A DNA stretch of 64,000 nucleotides from Bradyrhizobium icense (GCF_001693385.1 NZ_CP016428.1:4898001-4962000); one strand, 5' to 3'; positions 42,018 to 52,452 are shown, numbered from the stretch's first letter. Translations and numbers: made by a program. The notes: generated by a model not told the origin, from the sequence alone.

Positions 42018-42668
42018 TCACGCCGGTTTCAGCGATTTCATGTTCCGCGCGCACATGGCGGTTATGCCGGGCCAGTTCCCGGATCGGATATCGGCGGGCG
42101 GGCAGAGCCAGGAACCGCCAACCGCCACGACATTTGGTTCGGCCAGCCAAGAGGCTGCGTTGGCCTCTCCGATGCCGCCAGTCGGGCAAACCCTGACATT
42201 GGGAAACGGCCCCGCCAGCGCCCGAAGTGCCTTGATACCGCCGGACTGTTCCGCTGGGAAGAATTTAACGATGTCGAAGCCGGCCGCCAGCGCCTGCATC
42301 AACTCGGAAGCCGTCGCGATCCCGGGGGCGAACGGCAGGTCGCTTGCGGCGGCGGCTTTCAGGAGCTCGGGCGTCGCCCCCGGGCTGATGCCGAATTTGG
42401 CCCCGAGTGCCTTCGCCCTTGCCAGATCGTCGGCGTTCAGGATCGTACCGATGCCGACGACGGCGTCCGGCACTTCCGCGATCATCGCCTTGGCCGCGTC
42501 TGCGGCCACCGGCGTTCGCAGGGTGACTTCCAACACACGCACACCGCCCGCAACCAGCGCGCGCGCCAGCGGCACTGCGTCCGCCAGCCGCTCGATGGTG
42601 AGCACGGGAATGACGGTCGCGGATTTGAAGATGGCGGCGAGTTGTTCCTGCCTTGTGGCTGAGGTCAT
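42018..42668 (-). CDS. eda: KDPG (2-dehydro-3-deoxy-phosphogluconate) aldolase
   Basis: A 216-residue class-I aldolase. IPVLTIERLADAVPLARALV opens the barrel, VRVLEVTLRTPVA holds the catalytic glutamate, GAKFGISPGATPELL the substrate loop, GFDIVKFFPAE the Schiff-base lysine, and FPNVRVCPTGGIGEANAASW the phosphate-binding end. It splits KDPG (or the galacto isomer) into pyruvate and glyceraldehyde 3-phosphate. The ATG at 42668 overlaps the TGA of the kinase gene (ATGA), so kinase and aldolase are coupled. It is the last gene of the leftward sugar-acid operon. Confidence 0.92.
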   Translation of the reverse strand: MTSATRQEQLAAIFKSATVIPVLTIERLADAVPLARALVAGGVRVLEVTLRTPVAADAAKAMIAEVPDAVVGIGTILNADDLARAKALGAKFGISPGATPELLKAAAASDLPFAPGIATASELMQALAAGFDIVKFFPAEQSGGIKALRALAGPFPNVRVCPTGGIGEANAASWLAEPNVVAVGGSWLCPPADIRSGNWPGITAMCARNMKSLKPA

Positions 42669-43603
42669 GGAGATGCCTTGCGGGAGATAGCGGAAATGAG
42701 GCCGGGCGGCATCGCTGCGCGCGGGATGATCGCCCCGGGATGACATACCACAACCCCGGCCAGGCGGTGTCCCGCTTGCGCCGCTTCGATCGGGTCCGCG
42801 CCGGCAAGACGCGCGGCAACATAGGCGGCGGCAAAACTGTCGCCGGCGGCCGTGGTATCGACAACGGGTGCTTTCAGCGGCTCGGCCTTGACCGGATGCA
42901 GGACGCGGTGAAGACGAAGAATGCTCGCCGGTTGCGAAAGCTTCAGCACCACTTCCGCGCCCGGAATCCGCGCCAGCAAGGCTTCATTGCTTTCGCCGGG
43001 ATAGAGCGGCAGCAGGTCCTCGGTGGAGGCCAGCACGATATCGGCCGCGGCAAAGGCCTCCTGGAAAACCGCGCGGGCGATGTCGAGATCGGGCCAGCCC
43101 CTGGGGCGGAAATTGGTGTCAAAGGCGAAACGTACCCCGGCTTCACGCGCGCGCTTGAGCGCCGCAAACAGCCGCGCCCGGCCCTCTCCGCTATAAAGCG
43201 AGAGTGTGATCGCCGAGAGATAGACGACGTCATAGCCGGCCAGCGAATTCAGGATCTCCGGCGTCTGTGGCAAATCCATCAGACTGCGCGCGGCGGCACT
43301 GTCGCGCCAGTGGAAGAACCGGCGTTCACCTTTGTCGTCGGTCTCGATCATGTAGAGACCCGGCAGTTTGCCCGGCAGCCGCGCCACGCGCCCCGTCCCG
43401 ATACCCTCCGCCGCCCAGCCGGCGATCATCTCGTCGCTAAGACTGTCGTCGCCGAGCGCGGTGATGTAGTCGGCGCCGGCGCCGAGGCGGGCGAGATAGA
43501 CAGCGGTATTGAGCGTGTCGCCGCCGTAGCCACGCGAAAACAGGCCTCCATCGGCCTGCTTCAGCTCGACCATGCACTCGCCAATGCAGGCAACTCTGCT
43601 CAT
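42665..43603 (-). CDS. kdgK: 2-dehydro-3-deoxygluconokinase (PfkB-type sugar kinase)
   Basis: A 312-residue PfkB/ribokinase-fold kinase. ACIGECMVELKQADGG and FSRGYGGDTLNTAVYLARLG give the KDG-kinase sugar-binding lid and glycine motif, and APVVDTTAAGDSFAAAYVAA the C-terminal anion hole with the catalytic Asp in AAGDS. It phosphorylates 2-keto-3-deoxygluconate with ATP, giving the substrate of the aldolase encoded by the overlapping gene. It starts 33 bases after the DenD-like gene. Confidence 0.9.
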   Translation of the reverse strand: MSRVACIGECMVELKQADGGLFSRGYGGDTLNTAVYLARLGAGADYITALGDDSLSDEMIAGWAAEGIGTGRVARLPGKLPGLYMIETDDKGERRFFHWRDSAAARSLMDLPQTPEILNSLAGYDVVYLSAITLSLYSGEGRARLFAALKRAREAGVRFAFDTNFRPRGWPDLDIARAVFQEAFAAADIVLASTEDLLPLYPGESNEALLARIPGAEVVLKLSQPASILRLHRVLHPVKAEPLKAPVVDTTAAGDSFAAAYVAARLAGADPIEAAQAGHRLAGVVVCHPGAIIPRAAMPPGLISAISRKASP

Positions 43604-43636
43604 GACCGCATCCGCACGACTTAGCGTGAGATCACG

Positions 43637-44620
43637 TCACGCCACAAACTTGCCGCCGAGTTCATCCTCGATGTGAATTCGGATGATGTCGTCAAACGTC
43701 TTCTCGGCGGTGGTGAAGCCGAGCTTGAGTGCGCGGTCGGTGACGAAGTCGCGCGGCCAGCCAGAGACAATACCGATGATGGTTGGATCGGGCAGACGCT
43801 TGATGCGCGCGGTGACGTTCTTGCCGGCGACGCGATCGAGCGCCGCGATCTGTTCGCCGACGGTCACCGACATGCCGGGCATGCTCAGGTTACGCCGCGG
43901 CCCGATCGCGTTGAGGTCCATGGTGCCGGCGTGGACCAGAAAGCCAACCGCCGATTTCGGCGAGGCGTGCCAGTGCCGTACGTCCTCGGAGACCGGCAAT
44001 ACGGCCTCCTCGCCCGCCAGTGGCTCGCGGATGATGTTGGAAAAGAAGCCGGAGGCCGCCTTGTTCGGCTTGCCTGGCCGCACGCAAATCGTCGGCAGGC
44101 GGATCGAGATGCCGTCGAGCAGGCCCTTGCGGGTGTAATCGTTGATCAGGAGTTCGCAGATCGACTTCTGCGTGCCATAGCTCGTCAGTGGCGTATGGAA
44201 GAATTCGTCGCCGATCTTTTCCGGGAACGGCGCGCCGAACACCGCGATCGAGGACGTGAACACCAGCCGCGGCTTGTAGCCGCCGCCGGCGTGGCGGATG
44301 GCGTCGATCAGGTATCGCGTGCCGTCGAGATTGATCCGATAGCCCTTGTCGAATTCGGCTTCCGCTTCGCCCGAGACGATAGCGGCGAGATGAAAGATCA
44401 CCTCCGGCCGATCCGCGATCAGCGGTTCCGCCGCGCCCGGGTCGGCAAAATCGGAAGCCACGACTTGAATCGGGATCGACGCGTTGGGCTTCGTGGGCGC
44501 CACCACGTCCTGCAGCGTCATGCGGGTGATATCGCGGCTGCCGAGGCGGCCATCGCGCAGCAGCCGCTCGGTCAGCTTGCGGCCCACCATGCCGGCGGCG
44601 CCCAGAATCAGAACGTGCAA
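43637..44620 (-). CDS. denD: D-erythronate dehydrogenase-like NAD-dependent epimerase/dehydratase
   Basis: A 327-residue extended SDR. The NAD motif VLILGAAGMVGRKLTERLL is at the N terminus, VIFHLAAIVSGEAEAEFDKG follows, the active-site pair is in SYGTQKSICELLI (Tyr-x3-Lys), and SIRLPTICVRPGKPNKAASG is diagnostic of the DenD group, which oxidises C2 of D-erythronate. Its partners DenK and OtnC are not in the window, so the real substrate may be another aldonate (inference). The start is a TTG (44620) with AGGAG eight bases upstream; no ATG is available near the NAD motif. Confidence 0.82.
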   Translation of the reverse strand: MHVLILGAAGMVGRKLTERLLRDGRLGSRDITRMTLQDVVAPTKPNASIPIQVVASDFADPGAAEPLIADRPEVIFHLAAIVSGEAEAEFDKGYRINLDGTRYLIDAIRHAGGGYKPRLVFTSSIAVFGAPFPEKIGDEFFHTPLTSYGTQKSICELLINDYTRKGLLDGISIRLPTICVRPGKPNKAASGFFSNIIREPLAGEEAVLPVSEDVRHWHASPKSAVGFLVHAGTMDLNAIGPRRNLSMPGMSVTVGEQIAALDRVAGKNVTARIKRLPDPTIIGIVSGWPRDFVTDRALKLGFTTAEKTFDDIIRIHIEDELGGKFVA

Positions 44621-44667
44621 GACCCGTCTCCTTTTTGAACCCTGTTATCTGATACGGGCCTCAGGCA

Positions 44668-45594
44668 TCACTCCTTCACGGCACCCGTCATGGCCGACAC
44701 ATAATGCTCGACGAAGAAGGCGTAAAGGATGACCAGCGGCAAGGAGCCCGCCAGCGCCCCCGCCATCAGCGAGCCCCAGCGATAGACGTCGCCGTCGACG
44801 AACTCGTTGACGATCGCGACCGGCACGGTCTTGTTCTGCACCGATTGCAGGAAGGTCAGCGCGTAGATGAATTCGTTCCAGCACAGCGTGAAGCAGAAGA
44901 TGAAGGCCGAGATCAGCCCGGGCACGGCGAGCGGCAGCACGATCTTGATCAGGATCTGCCATCGGCTGGCGCCGTCGATCAGTGCGCATTCCTCGAGCTC
45001 GAACGGGATGGTCTTGAAGTAACCCATCAGGAGCCAGGTCGAGAACGGGATCAGGATGGTCGGATAGGTCAGGATCAGCGCCAGCGGTGAATCGAACAAG
45101 CCGTACTGAAACACGACGGTGGCGAGCGGAATAAACAGGATTGACGGCGGCACCAGGTAGGCAAGGAAAATCAGACCGCCGACGACGTTGGCGCCTTTAT
45201 AGCGCAACCGCACAATCGCATAGGCGGCAAGCACGGATGCTACGATCGACAGGAAGGTAGCACAGACCGCCACATACATCGTGTTCCACAGCCACATCGG
45301 ATAGTGGCTTTCGAACAGCAGCTTGTAGAAGTGCTTGAAGGTCGGATTCCAGGTCCAGAACGGGCTGTAGGTGTCCATATCCAGGAGCTGCGCATCCGGC
45401 TTCACGGCGGTGAGCCCCATCCAGTAGAACGGGAACAGCAGCACGAACACGATGATCGATAGCGGCAGATAGAGTGTCACCAGCCGGCGCGGTACCGACT
45501 GCAGATAGCTCATGCCCTCGGAATGGTCCGCGGTCGGCGCCGAAGACGTCAGCACACCCTTGAGATTAACGTGCGTGGTCGGGAGATCAGTCAT
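44668..45594 (-). CDS. Carbohydrate ABC transporter permease (MalG-like)
   Basis: A 308-residue membrane protein with six hydrophobic segments, for example LYLPLSIIVFVLLFPFYWMG. The EAA-type loop is EECALIDGASRWQILIKIVL, the contact to the ATPase. A cytoplasmic N terminus of about 50 residues precedes helix 1. With the gene before it, it forms the sugar channel. The ATG at 45594 lies eight bases inside the upstream permease gene, and the protein ends AMTGAVKE. Confidence 0.9.
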   Translation of the reverse strand: MTDLPTTHVNLKGVLTSSAPTADHSEGMSYLQSVPRRLVTLYLPLSIIVFVLLFPFYWMGLTAVKPDAQLLDMDTYSPFWTWNPTFKHFYKLLFESHYPMWLWNTMYVAVCATFLSIVASVLAAYAIVRLRYKGANVVGGLIFLAYLVPPSILFIPLATVVFQYGLFDSPLALILTYPTILIPFSTWLLMGYFKTIPFELEECALIDGASRWQILIKIVLPLAVPGLISAFIFCFTLCWNEFIYALTFLQSVQNKTVPVAIVNEFVDGDVYRWGSLMAGALAGSLPLVILYAFFVEHYVSAMTGAVKE

Positions 45595-46546
45595 TGCTCT
45601 CTCCCTGCTGCCACTTACGGCGCTGCAACCCAAACCAGGAAATCATGATGGCACCGAGCAGGAACGGGATCATGGCGCTGGCGATCGCCGCGCCCTCGCC
45701 GAGCTGGCCGCCGATAATCGCGCGCTGATAGGACAGTGTCGCCATCAGGTGCGTGGCGTTGACCGGGCCGCCGCGGGTCATCGCCCAGATGAGCTGGAAG
45801 TCGGTGAAGGTGAACAGCACCGAGAACGTCATCACGACCGCGATGATCGGCGTGAGCAAGGGATAGGTGATGTGTCGGAACATCTGCCAGCGCGATGCAC
45901 CGTCGAGCGTTGCGGCCTCATACAACGAGGGCGACACCGTCTGCAGCCCGGCCAGCAGCGTGATCGCGACGAACGGCACGCCGCGCCAGATGTTGGCGAA
46001 GATCACGCAGATCCGTGCCCACGTGGTGTCGCCGAGGAAGTTGATGTTCTGGCTGATCAGGCCGAGATGCTTCAGCGACCAGGAGATGATCGAGAATTGC
46101 GAGTCGAAGATCCACCAGAATGCCAGTGCCGAAAGCACGGTCGGCACGATGAAGGGGATCAGCACCATGGCGCGCAGCATCGCCTTGAACGGCATGTTCT
46201 CGTTGAGCAGCAGCGCGAGATAAAGGCCGATGCCGAATTTGATGGCGCTGGCGAGGAACGTGTAGAGTAGCGTGTTGAACACCGACAGCCAGAACACCGC
46301 GTCGTCCCACAGCCACTCGTAGTTCTCGTAGCCGATAAACTGGCCGACCCTGCCGATCTTGGTGTCGGTGAAGGAGAGCCAGACGCCCAGGCCCAGCGGA
46401 TAGGCCAGGAACAGGATCAGGAACGCCATTGCAGGCACCATGAACCAGAAGCCCAGCCAGTTGTGGTTGTGCTTGAGCTGGTCCCACGAAGTCGCTTCGC
46501 GGATCTGCGATTTGGCTTTTGCCGGCGCGAATGCAATGTCAGCCAT
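45587..46546 (-). CDS. Sugar ABC transporter permease (MalF-like)
   Basis: A 319-residue membrane protein with six hydrophobic segments (NWLGFWFMVPAMAFLILFLA is the first). The EAA loop is YEAATLDGASRWQMFRHITY. It pairs with the MalG-like subunit as the transmembrane part of a CUT1-type importer. Its gene is separated from the binding-protein gene by 115 bases that contain a 13-base tandem repeat, whereas it overlaps the next permease gene by eight bases. Confidence 0.9.
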   Translation of the reverse strand: MADIAFAPAKAKSQIREATSWDQLKHNHNWLGFWFMVPAMAFLILFLAYPLGLGVWLSFTDTKIGRVGQFIGYENYEWLWDDAVFWLSVFNTLLYTFLASAIKFGIGLYLALLLNENMPFKAMLRAMVLIPFIVPTVLSALAFWWIFDSQFSIISWSLKHLGLISQNINFLGDTTWARICVIFANIWRGVPFVAITLLAGLQTVSPSLYEAATLDGASRWQMFRHITYPLLTPIIAVVMTFSVLFTFTDFQLIWAMTRGGPVNATHLMATLSYQRAIIGGQLGEGAAIASAMIPFLLGAIMISWFGLQRRKWQQGESND

Positions 46547-46554
46547 GAGCCAAT

Positions 46555-46593
46555 CCTTGGGCCGATTCCTTGGGCCGATTCCTTGGGCCGATT
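46555..46593. repeat. Three tandem copies of a 13-base unit
   Basis: CCTTGGGCCGATT is repeated exactly three times (46555-46567, 46568-46580, 46581-46593) and followed by a degenerate fourth start, CCTCGGCGAT. It lies in the leader between the binding-protein gene and the first permease gene, starting nine bases upstream of the permease ATG on the minus strand. Such a short tandem array can change copy number by slippage and so shift the spacing before the permease ribosome site. Confidence 0.85.
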
Positions 46594-46661
46594 CCTCGGC
46601 GATGTCGCTTCTGGTTGGGTTGGAACGGGCGGCGGGATGCCGCCGCCCGCCCTATTTCTCG

Positions 46662-47981
46662 TCAGCGGTAGATGCGCTTCAGCGACCGCTCGGCTTCCGC
46701 CATCGCGGTCTTGGCATCCTTGGAACCGGTGCAGTAGTTGGCGAACATGTCGACCACGATGAAGTCGGCGATCGCGGTTGCCGCCTTCTCGCCGACCTTG
46801 CCGATGCCGGAAGCCGGCAGCGCGCGCTTGGAAGCCTGGGCGAACACCGCGTTCTTCGGATCGGCGGTCCAGACCGGCGAAGCTTCGTAGGCGTTCAGCG
46901 TATGGGTCAGGTAGCCGCGCGAACCGGTCAGCCACTTGTCGAAATTTTCCTTCTCCAGCATGAAGGCGACGAAGGCCTTCGCGGCGTTCGGATATTTCGT
47001 GAAATTGAACGCCAGGATCGGAACGGTGAGTTGCAGCTCGGTCGGCTTGCCGATTGGACCGACCGGATACAGCGCGTGCTGGGTATCCTCGGTGATCTCT
47101 TTCTTGGTCGGGTCATCCTTGGCGGCGACATAGATCGAGATGCCGTTCGCGGTGCAGTACAGCTCGCCTGCAAGGTAGGCCTTGTTGTTGGAGGAATCGT
47201 TCCACGACGCCGTACCCGGAATAAAGGTCTCGGAAAGCGCCTTGACATATTCCAGCGCCTTCGCCGTCTCCGGCGAGTTGATGATGACCTTGTCGTCCTT
47301 ATCGACGGTCCACGCGTTGTGGCCCCACAGCATCCAGTGCAGCCAGCCGTTGGCATCGCCGGAGGCATGGCCGAGCGCGAAGCCGGCCGGCGTGTTATTC
47401 TTCTTCAGCGCCTTGCACAGTTCGAGGAAGCTCGGGAAGTCCTTCGGGAACTCCTTGAAGCCGGCCTTGTCGGTCGCCGACTTGCGGTAGGTCATGTAGC
47501 CGCCGATCGTGGCGACGGGGATACCGAGCCAGTCATTGCCCTGCTTGCAGGTCAGCGCCGCCGCATCGGTCCAGCCGCCGTACTTCTTGCCGAGATAGTC
47601 GGCAACGTCGTTCATCTTCAGGACCTTGGTGGGGAAGAGCTGCGGCAGCGTATGCAGCCCCCAGACCATGTCGAGGCCCGAACCGGTGTTGGCGGAGACC
47701 GACGCCTTCGGCTGCACGTCCTCGAAAGCCTCGCTGAACACATTCATCTGGGTGCCGGTTGCGGACTGGAACGCCGCCACCATGGCGTTGAACGCCTCGT
47801 CCTCCGCCGGCACGAAACGCTTCCAGCGCATCACGGTGAGCTTGGCGCCCTGCTCCGCCTTCCACGGCGAAGCTTGCGCCCAAGCCTTGGCGAAATCGAG
47901 CAGTGCGGGTCCGGTCAGCGCGCCGGCTGCCGCCAGCGCGGTGCCACCCTGCAGCAGAGAGCGGCGGGTAAAATCATGCAT
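46662..47981 (-). CDS. ABC transporter sugar-binding protein with twin-arginine signal
   Basis: A 439-residue extracellular solute-binding protein (family 1). The N terminus MHDFTRRSLLQGGTALAAAG has a twin-arginine motif and a hydrophobic stretch ending near AWAQA, so export by Tat followed by cleavage is likely. The mature part has LTVMRWKRFVPAEDEAFNAM and a long ligand-binding fold typical of glycerol-phosphate or oligosaccharide binders. It captures the substrate in the periplasm for the two permeases. It follows the ATPase gene by 57 bases. Confidence 0.88.
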   Translation of the reverse strand: MHDFTRRSLLQGGTALAAAGALTGPALLDFAKAWAQASPWKAEQGAKLTVMRWKRFVPAEDEAFNAMVAAFQSATGTQMNVFSEAFEDVQPKASVSANTGSGLDMVWGLHTLPQLFPTKVLKMNDVADYLGKKYGGWTDAAALTCKQGNDWLGIPVATIGGYMTYRKSATDKAGFKEFPKDFPSFLELCKALKKNNTPAGFALGHASGDANGWLHWMLWGHNAWTVDKDDKVIINSPETAKALEYVKALSETFIPGTASWNDSSNNKAYLAGELYCTANGISIYVAAKDDPTKKEITEDTQHALYPVGPIGKPTELQLTVPILAFNFTKYPNAAKAFVAFMLEKENFDKWLTGSRGYLTHTLNAYEASPVWTADPKNAVFAQASKRALPASGIGKVGEKAATAIADFIVVDMFANYCTGSKDAKTAMAEAERSLKRIYR

Positions 47982-48038
47982 AGTCCATCCTCCCTTTTGA
48001 ATATTTTTGGTTATTGCTCAGCCACTTTTAGTTATCGC

Positions 48039-49106
<1,068 letters not shown>

Positions 49107-49229
49107 CGAACTCTCTCCCCTCATTTTCTGCTTTGTGGCGCCACAGACGGGCGACGACGCCATGCTGTCTTTTCGACTCTAATGCCGGAAGTCGAATTCA
49201 ACGGTCATTATCATCCGCAGTTTGGCGGC

Positions 49230-49258
49230 TTTTAGCAATCCGATGGTAGCGCTGTCAA
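49230..49258 (-). promoter_or_regulatory. LacI-type operator overlapping the ABC operon promoter
   Basis: On the plus strand, ATGGTAGCGCTGTC (49243-49256) is a near-palindrome around AGCGCT. On the minus strand, TTGACA (49258-49253) and CTAAAA (49235-49230) are spaced by 17 bases, giving a plausible promoter for the ATPase-first operon whose spacer contains the operator. The same 14-base motif, with one change, recurs at 50367. Binding of the LacI protein here would block the polymerase; this is inferred from position. Confidence 0.65.
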
Positions 49259-49299
49259 TAATTGTTCAAACGTCTAATTTGTTGTGATATGAGCGCAAG

Positions 49300-50331
49300 A
49301 TGGGACGAAAACAGACAAAGTCTGGCAAAATCCGCCTCACCGAGGTCGCCAAGCTCGCTGGCGTCAGCCCAATCACGGCATCGCGTTTTTTCCGGAACCC
49401 CGAAGCGCTGTCGCCGAGCAAGCGGGAACGGGTCGACAGCGCCGTGAAGGAACTGGGTTACGTACCCAATCTCGCCGCGCGCGCCCTCGCCTCGCACCGC
49501 ACCGAAGTCATCGGCGTTGTCATTCCTTCTCTCACCAACAATGTGTTCGCCGATGTGTTGCGCGGCATCTACGATTCCTCCGAAGGTAGCCGTTACACCA
49601 TTCAACTTGCCAATACGCGCTACAGCATCCTGCAGGAGGAAAAGCTGCTGCGCCTGTTTCGGGCGCAGAAGCCTGCGGGATTGATCGTCACCGGAATCAA
49701 CCAAACCGCGGAATCGCGCACGATCCTGGAGTCGATGAATTGCCCGGTCACGCAGATCATGGAGATCGGCGACAGTCCTGTCGACATGATGGTCGGCTTC
49801 TCGCACTACGATGCAGCTTCTGCGGCGATTTCGCACATCCTCGAACAGGGACGCCGCCGCATCGGATTTCTCGGTGCGCGAATGGACCCCCGCGTGCAGC
49901 GGCGGTTCGAAGGGTATCGGGATGCCATGAAAGCGGCCTCGCTGTTCGACCCGAACCTCATCGTCACCACTTCCGTACCCACGACCGTCACGCTTGGCGG
50001 AACGCTGTTCGCCGACCTCCTTGCCCAGACGCCCGATATCGACGCGGTCTTCTGCGTCAATGACGACATCGCGCTCGGAGTTCTCTTCGAATGCCAGCGT
50101 CGGCAGATATCGATTCCCCGTGACCTGGCCATTGTCGGCTTCAACGACCTGGAATTCACCGCCGCCGCGGTCCCCTCGATCACCAGTGTCCGAACCAATC
50201 GCTATGAAATGGGCCGCCACGCCGTCACGATGGTGATCGAAGCGATCGAAGGCCGTCGCCCGCGGAAGCCGGTTGTCGACCTCGGATTTCAGTTGATGGT
50301 CCGTGAGAGCTCCACGCCGCAAAGCGCTTGA
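49300..50331 (+). CDS. LacI family transcriptional regulator of the sugar-acid genes
   Basis: A 343-residue LacI/GalR repressor. The N-terminal HTH is IRLTEVAKLAGVSPITASRFF, the hinge helix NPEALSPSKRERVDSAVKEL continues into VPNLAARALASHRTEVIGVV, and the sugar-binding fold includes FCVNDDIALGVLFECQRR and LAIVGFNDLEFTAAAVPSI. It resembles GntR-type regulators of gluconate genes. It probably represses the divergent ABC operon and the following dehydratase genes through the two shared operators, and is released by a pathway metabolite (inference). Confidence 0.9.
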   Translation: MGRKQTKSGKIRLTEVAKLAGVSPITASRFFRNPEALSPSKRERVDSAVKELGYVPNLAARALASHRTEVIGVVIPSLTNNVFADVLRGIYDSSEGSRYTIQLANTRYSILQEEKLLRLFRAQKPAGLIVTGINQTAESRTILESMNCPVTQIMEIGDSPVDMMVGFSHYDAASAAISHILEQGRRRIGFLGARMDPRVQRRFEGYRDAMKAASLFDPNLIVTTSVPTTVTLGGTLFADLLAQTPDIDAVFCVNDDIALGVLFECQRRQISIPRDLAIVGFNDLEFTAAAVPSITSVRTNRYEMGRHAVTMVIEAIEGRRPRKPVVDLGFQLMVRESSTPQSA

Positions 50332-50351
50332 TGGTCGATGCCGGGCATCGA

Positions 50352-50381
50352 TGGACGCCTGAGAAAATGGTAGCGCTATCT
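50352..50381 (+). promoter_or_regulatory. LacI-type operator and candidate promoter of the dehydratase genes
   Basis: TGGTAGCGCTATCT (50368-50381) matches the operator at 49244 in 12 of 14 bases. A TGGACG (50352) to CTATCT (50376) pair with an 18-base spacer could be the promoter, its -10 lying in the operator. It is 128 bases upstream of the dehydratase start and 37 bases after the lacI stop, so the dehydratase unit appears to have its own controlled promoter. Confidence 0.6.
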
Positions 50382-50508
50382 TTTGGGCCGAACTAAGATC
50401 GTGTGCTCAAATAGAGACGGCAAGCGCGTTGCAGCGGATGAAATTTTCGGCATCGTCCATCGCTGCCGTAATTGAGCCGGTCACGCGTTTGCAGTGCGGG
50501 AGGAACCA

Positions 50509-52329
50509 ATGAAAAAGAGCGACAACAAGACTGCGACAAATGGCAAGGGCCGAAGGCTACGTTCCCTCGAGTGGTTCGACAATCCGCATAATCCGGGAAT
50601 GACGGCGCTCTATCTCGAGCGCTACCTCAATTACGGCCTGACGCGGGAGGAATTGCAATCCGGCAAGCCGATCATCGGCATCGCCCAGACCGGCAACGAC
50701 CTCTCCCCCTGCAACCGCCACCATCTCGACCTGGCGCATCGCGTACGTGAGGGCATTCGCGCCGCCGGCGGCATCGCCATGGAATTCCCGACGCACCCGA
50801 TCCAGGAGACCGGCAAGCGGCCGACGGCCGCGCTCGACCGCAACCTCGCCTATCTCGGACTGGTCGAAGTCCTGTTCGGCTATCCCCTCGACGGCGTGGT
50901 GCTGACCACCGGCTGCGACAAGACTACGCCGGCCTGCCTGATGGCGGCGGCGACCGTCAATCTGCCCGCGATCGTGCTCTCGGGCGGCCCGATGCTGAAC
51001 GGCTGGCACAACGGCGAGCGCACCGGCTCCGGCACCATCGTCTGGAAAGCCCGCGAGATGCTTGCCGCCGGCGAGATCGACTACAACGGGTTCATCGAAC
51101 TCGTGGCTTCCTCGACCCCGTCGGTCGGCCATTGCAATACCATGGGCACCGCCTCGACCATGAACTCGCTCGCAGAAGCACTCGGCATGTCGCTGCCGGG
51201 CTGCGCGGCGATCCCGGCGCCGCATCGCGAGCGCGGTCAGATCGCCTACGAGACGGGAAAACGGATCGTCGAAATGGTCTGGGAGGATCTCAAGCCTTCC
51301 GACATTCTGACCCGCAAGGCATTCGAAAACTGCATCGTGGTGAATTCGGCGATCGGCGGCTCGACCAACGCGCCGATCCACATCAACGCGCTGGCGCGGC
51401 ATATCGGCGTCGAGCTCTCGATCGACGACTGGCAGAAACACGGCCATGACATCCCGCTCTTGGTGAACATGCAGCCGGCCGGCTTCTATCTCGGCGAGGA
51501 ATACCATCGCGCCGGCGGCGTCCCGGCGGTGGTGCGCGAACTGATGGCGCACAAGCGCATCCATGAGGACGCCGTCACGGTCAACGGCCGCAGTATCGGC
51601 GAGAACTGCCGCGAGGCGCCCAAGCCCGACGGTGACGTGATCTGGAACTACGACAAGCCGCTGGTAAGGGATGCCGGCTTCCTGGTGCTGCGCGGCAACC
51701 TGTTCGATTCCGCGATCATGAAGACCAGCGTAATCTCCAAGGAATTTCGCGAGCGTTACCTGGTCAATCCGAAAGACCCGAATGCGTTCGAGGGGCGCGC
51801 CATCGTGTTCGAGGGACCGGAGGACTATCACGACCGGATCGACGATCCCTCGCTCAATATCGACGAGCACTGCGTGCTGTTCATCCGCGGCGCGGGGCCG
51901 ATCGGCTATCCCGGCGGCGCCGAGGTCGTCAACATGCAGCCGCCGGCGGCGCTGATCAAACGCGGCATTCTTTCCCTGCCTTGCATCGGCGACGGAAGGC
52001 AGTCCGGCACGTCGGGGTCGCCCTCGATCCTCAACGCTTCGCCGGAAGCCGCCGCCGATGGCGGCCTGGCGATCCTGCAGACCGGCGACAAGGTTCGCAT
52101 CGACCTCAACACGGGCGACGCCAACATCCTGATCACGAGCGATGAATTGAAGAAGCGCCGCGCCGAGTTGAAGGACAAGGGCGGCTTCCCCTACCCGGTC
52201 AACCAGACGCCGTGGCAGGAGCTCTACCGCTCGACCGTCGGCCAGCAGGCCACCGGCGCCTGCATGGAGCTGGCCACGCGTTATCAGAATATCGCCGGCA
52301 CAGTCGGCGTGGCGCGGGATAATCATTAG
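50509..52329 (+). CDS. IlvD/Edd family dehydratase (aldonate dehydratase, L-arabinonate/xylonate type)
   Basis: A 606-residue 2Fe-2S dehydratase. The cluster cysteines are Cys68 (DLSPCNRHH), Cys136 ([11 protein letters not shown]) and Cys209 ([10 protein letters not shown]), and Lys138 can be carbamylated to bind the metal. [20 protein letters not shown] at the start is characteristic of the pentonate/hexonate dehydratases rather than true IlvD. It removes water from a sugar acid to give a 2-keto-3-deoxy acid. GGGAGGAACC lies before the ATG at 50509; the GTG at 50494 is rejected. It shares its operator with the transporter operon. Confidence 0.9.
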   Translation: MKKSDNKTATNGKGRRLRSLEWFDNPHNPGMTALYLERYLNYGLTREELQSGKPIIGIAQTGNDLSPCNRHHLDLAHRVREGIRAAGGIAMEFPTHPIQETGKRPTAALDRNLAYLGLVEVLFGYPLDGVVLTTGCDKTTPACLMAAATVNLPAIVLSGGPMLNGWHNGERTGSGTIVWKAREMLAAGEIDYNGFIELVASSTPSVGHCNTMGTASTMNSLAEALGMSLPGCAAIPAPHRERGQIAYETGKRIVEMVWEDLKPSDILTRKAFENCIVVNSAIGGSTNAPIHINALARHIGVELSIDDWQKHGHDIPLLVNMQPAGFYLGEEYHRAGGVPAVVRELMAHKRIHEDAVTVNGRSIGENCREAPKPDGDVIWNYDKPLVRDAGFLVLRGNLFDSAIMKTSVISKEFRERYLVNPKDPNAFEGRAIVFEGPEDYHDRIDDPSLNIDEHCVLFIRGAGPIGYPGGAEVVNMQPPAALIKRGILSLPCIGDGRQSGTSGSPSILNASPEAAADGGLAILQTGDKVRIDLNTGDANILITSDELKKRRAELKDKGGFPYPVNQTPWQELYRSTVGQQATGACMELATRYQNIAGTVGVARDNH

Positions 52330-52340
52330 TTAGCAAGATC

Positions 52341-52417
52341 GTCATTGCCGGGCTTGACCCGGCAATCCATTCTTTTGCGAAGAAGATGGATACGCGGGTC
52401 AAGCCCGCGTATGACGT
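52341..52417. repeat. Two-hairpin intergenic inverted repeat
   Basis: The left arm at 52341-52370 and the right arm at 52387-52416 are inverted copies. The left hairpin is ATTGCCGGG-CTTGA-CCCGGCAAT (52344-52366) and the right one ATACGCGGG-TCAAG-CCCGCGTAT (52391-52413). Three adjacent bases in one arm are exchanged for others in the other arm, and the pairing partners change with them. It lies between the dehydratase stop and the first SDR start. Confidence 0.85.
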
Positions 52418-52452
52418 CGAGAAACAATCCTCAATCGCTCAAGGAAGAAAAA

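Noticed and set aside
46555..46593. Tandem 13-base units considered as a CRISPR array
   Set aside because: Units are directly adjacent with no spacers and no cas genes are nearby.
50557..52326. A 589-codon frame antisense to the IlvD/Edd dehydratase
   Set aside because: It is a shadow of the dehydratase reading frame, which has the three cluster cysteines in order.
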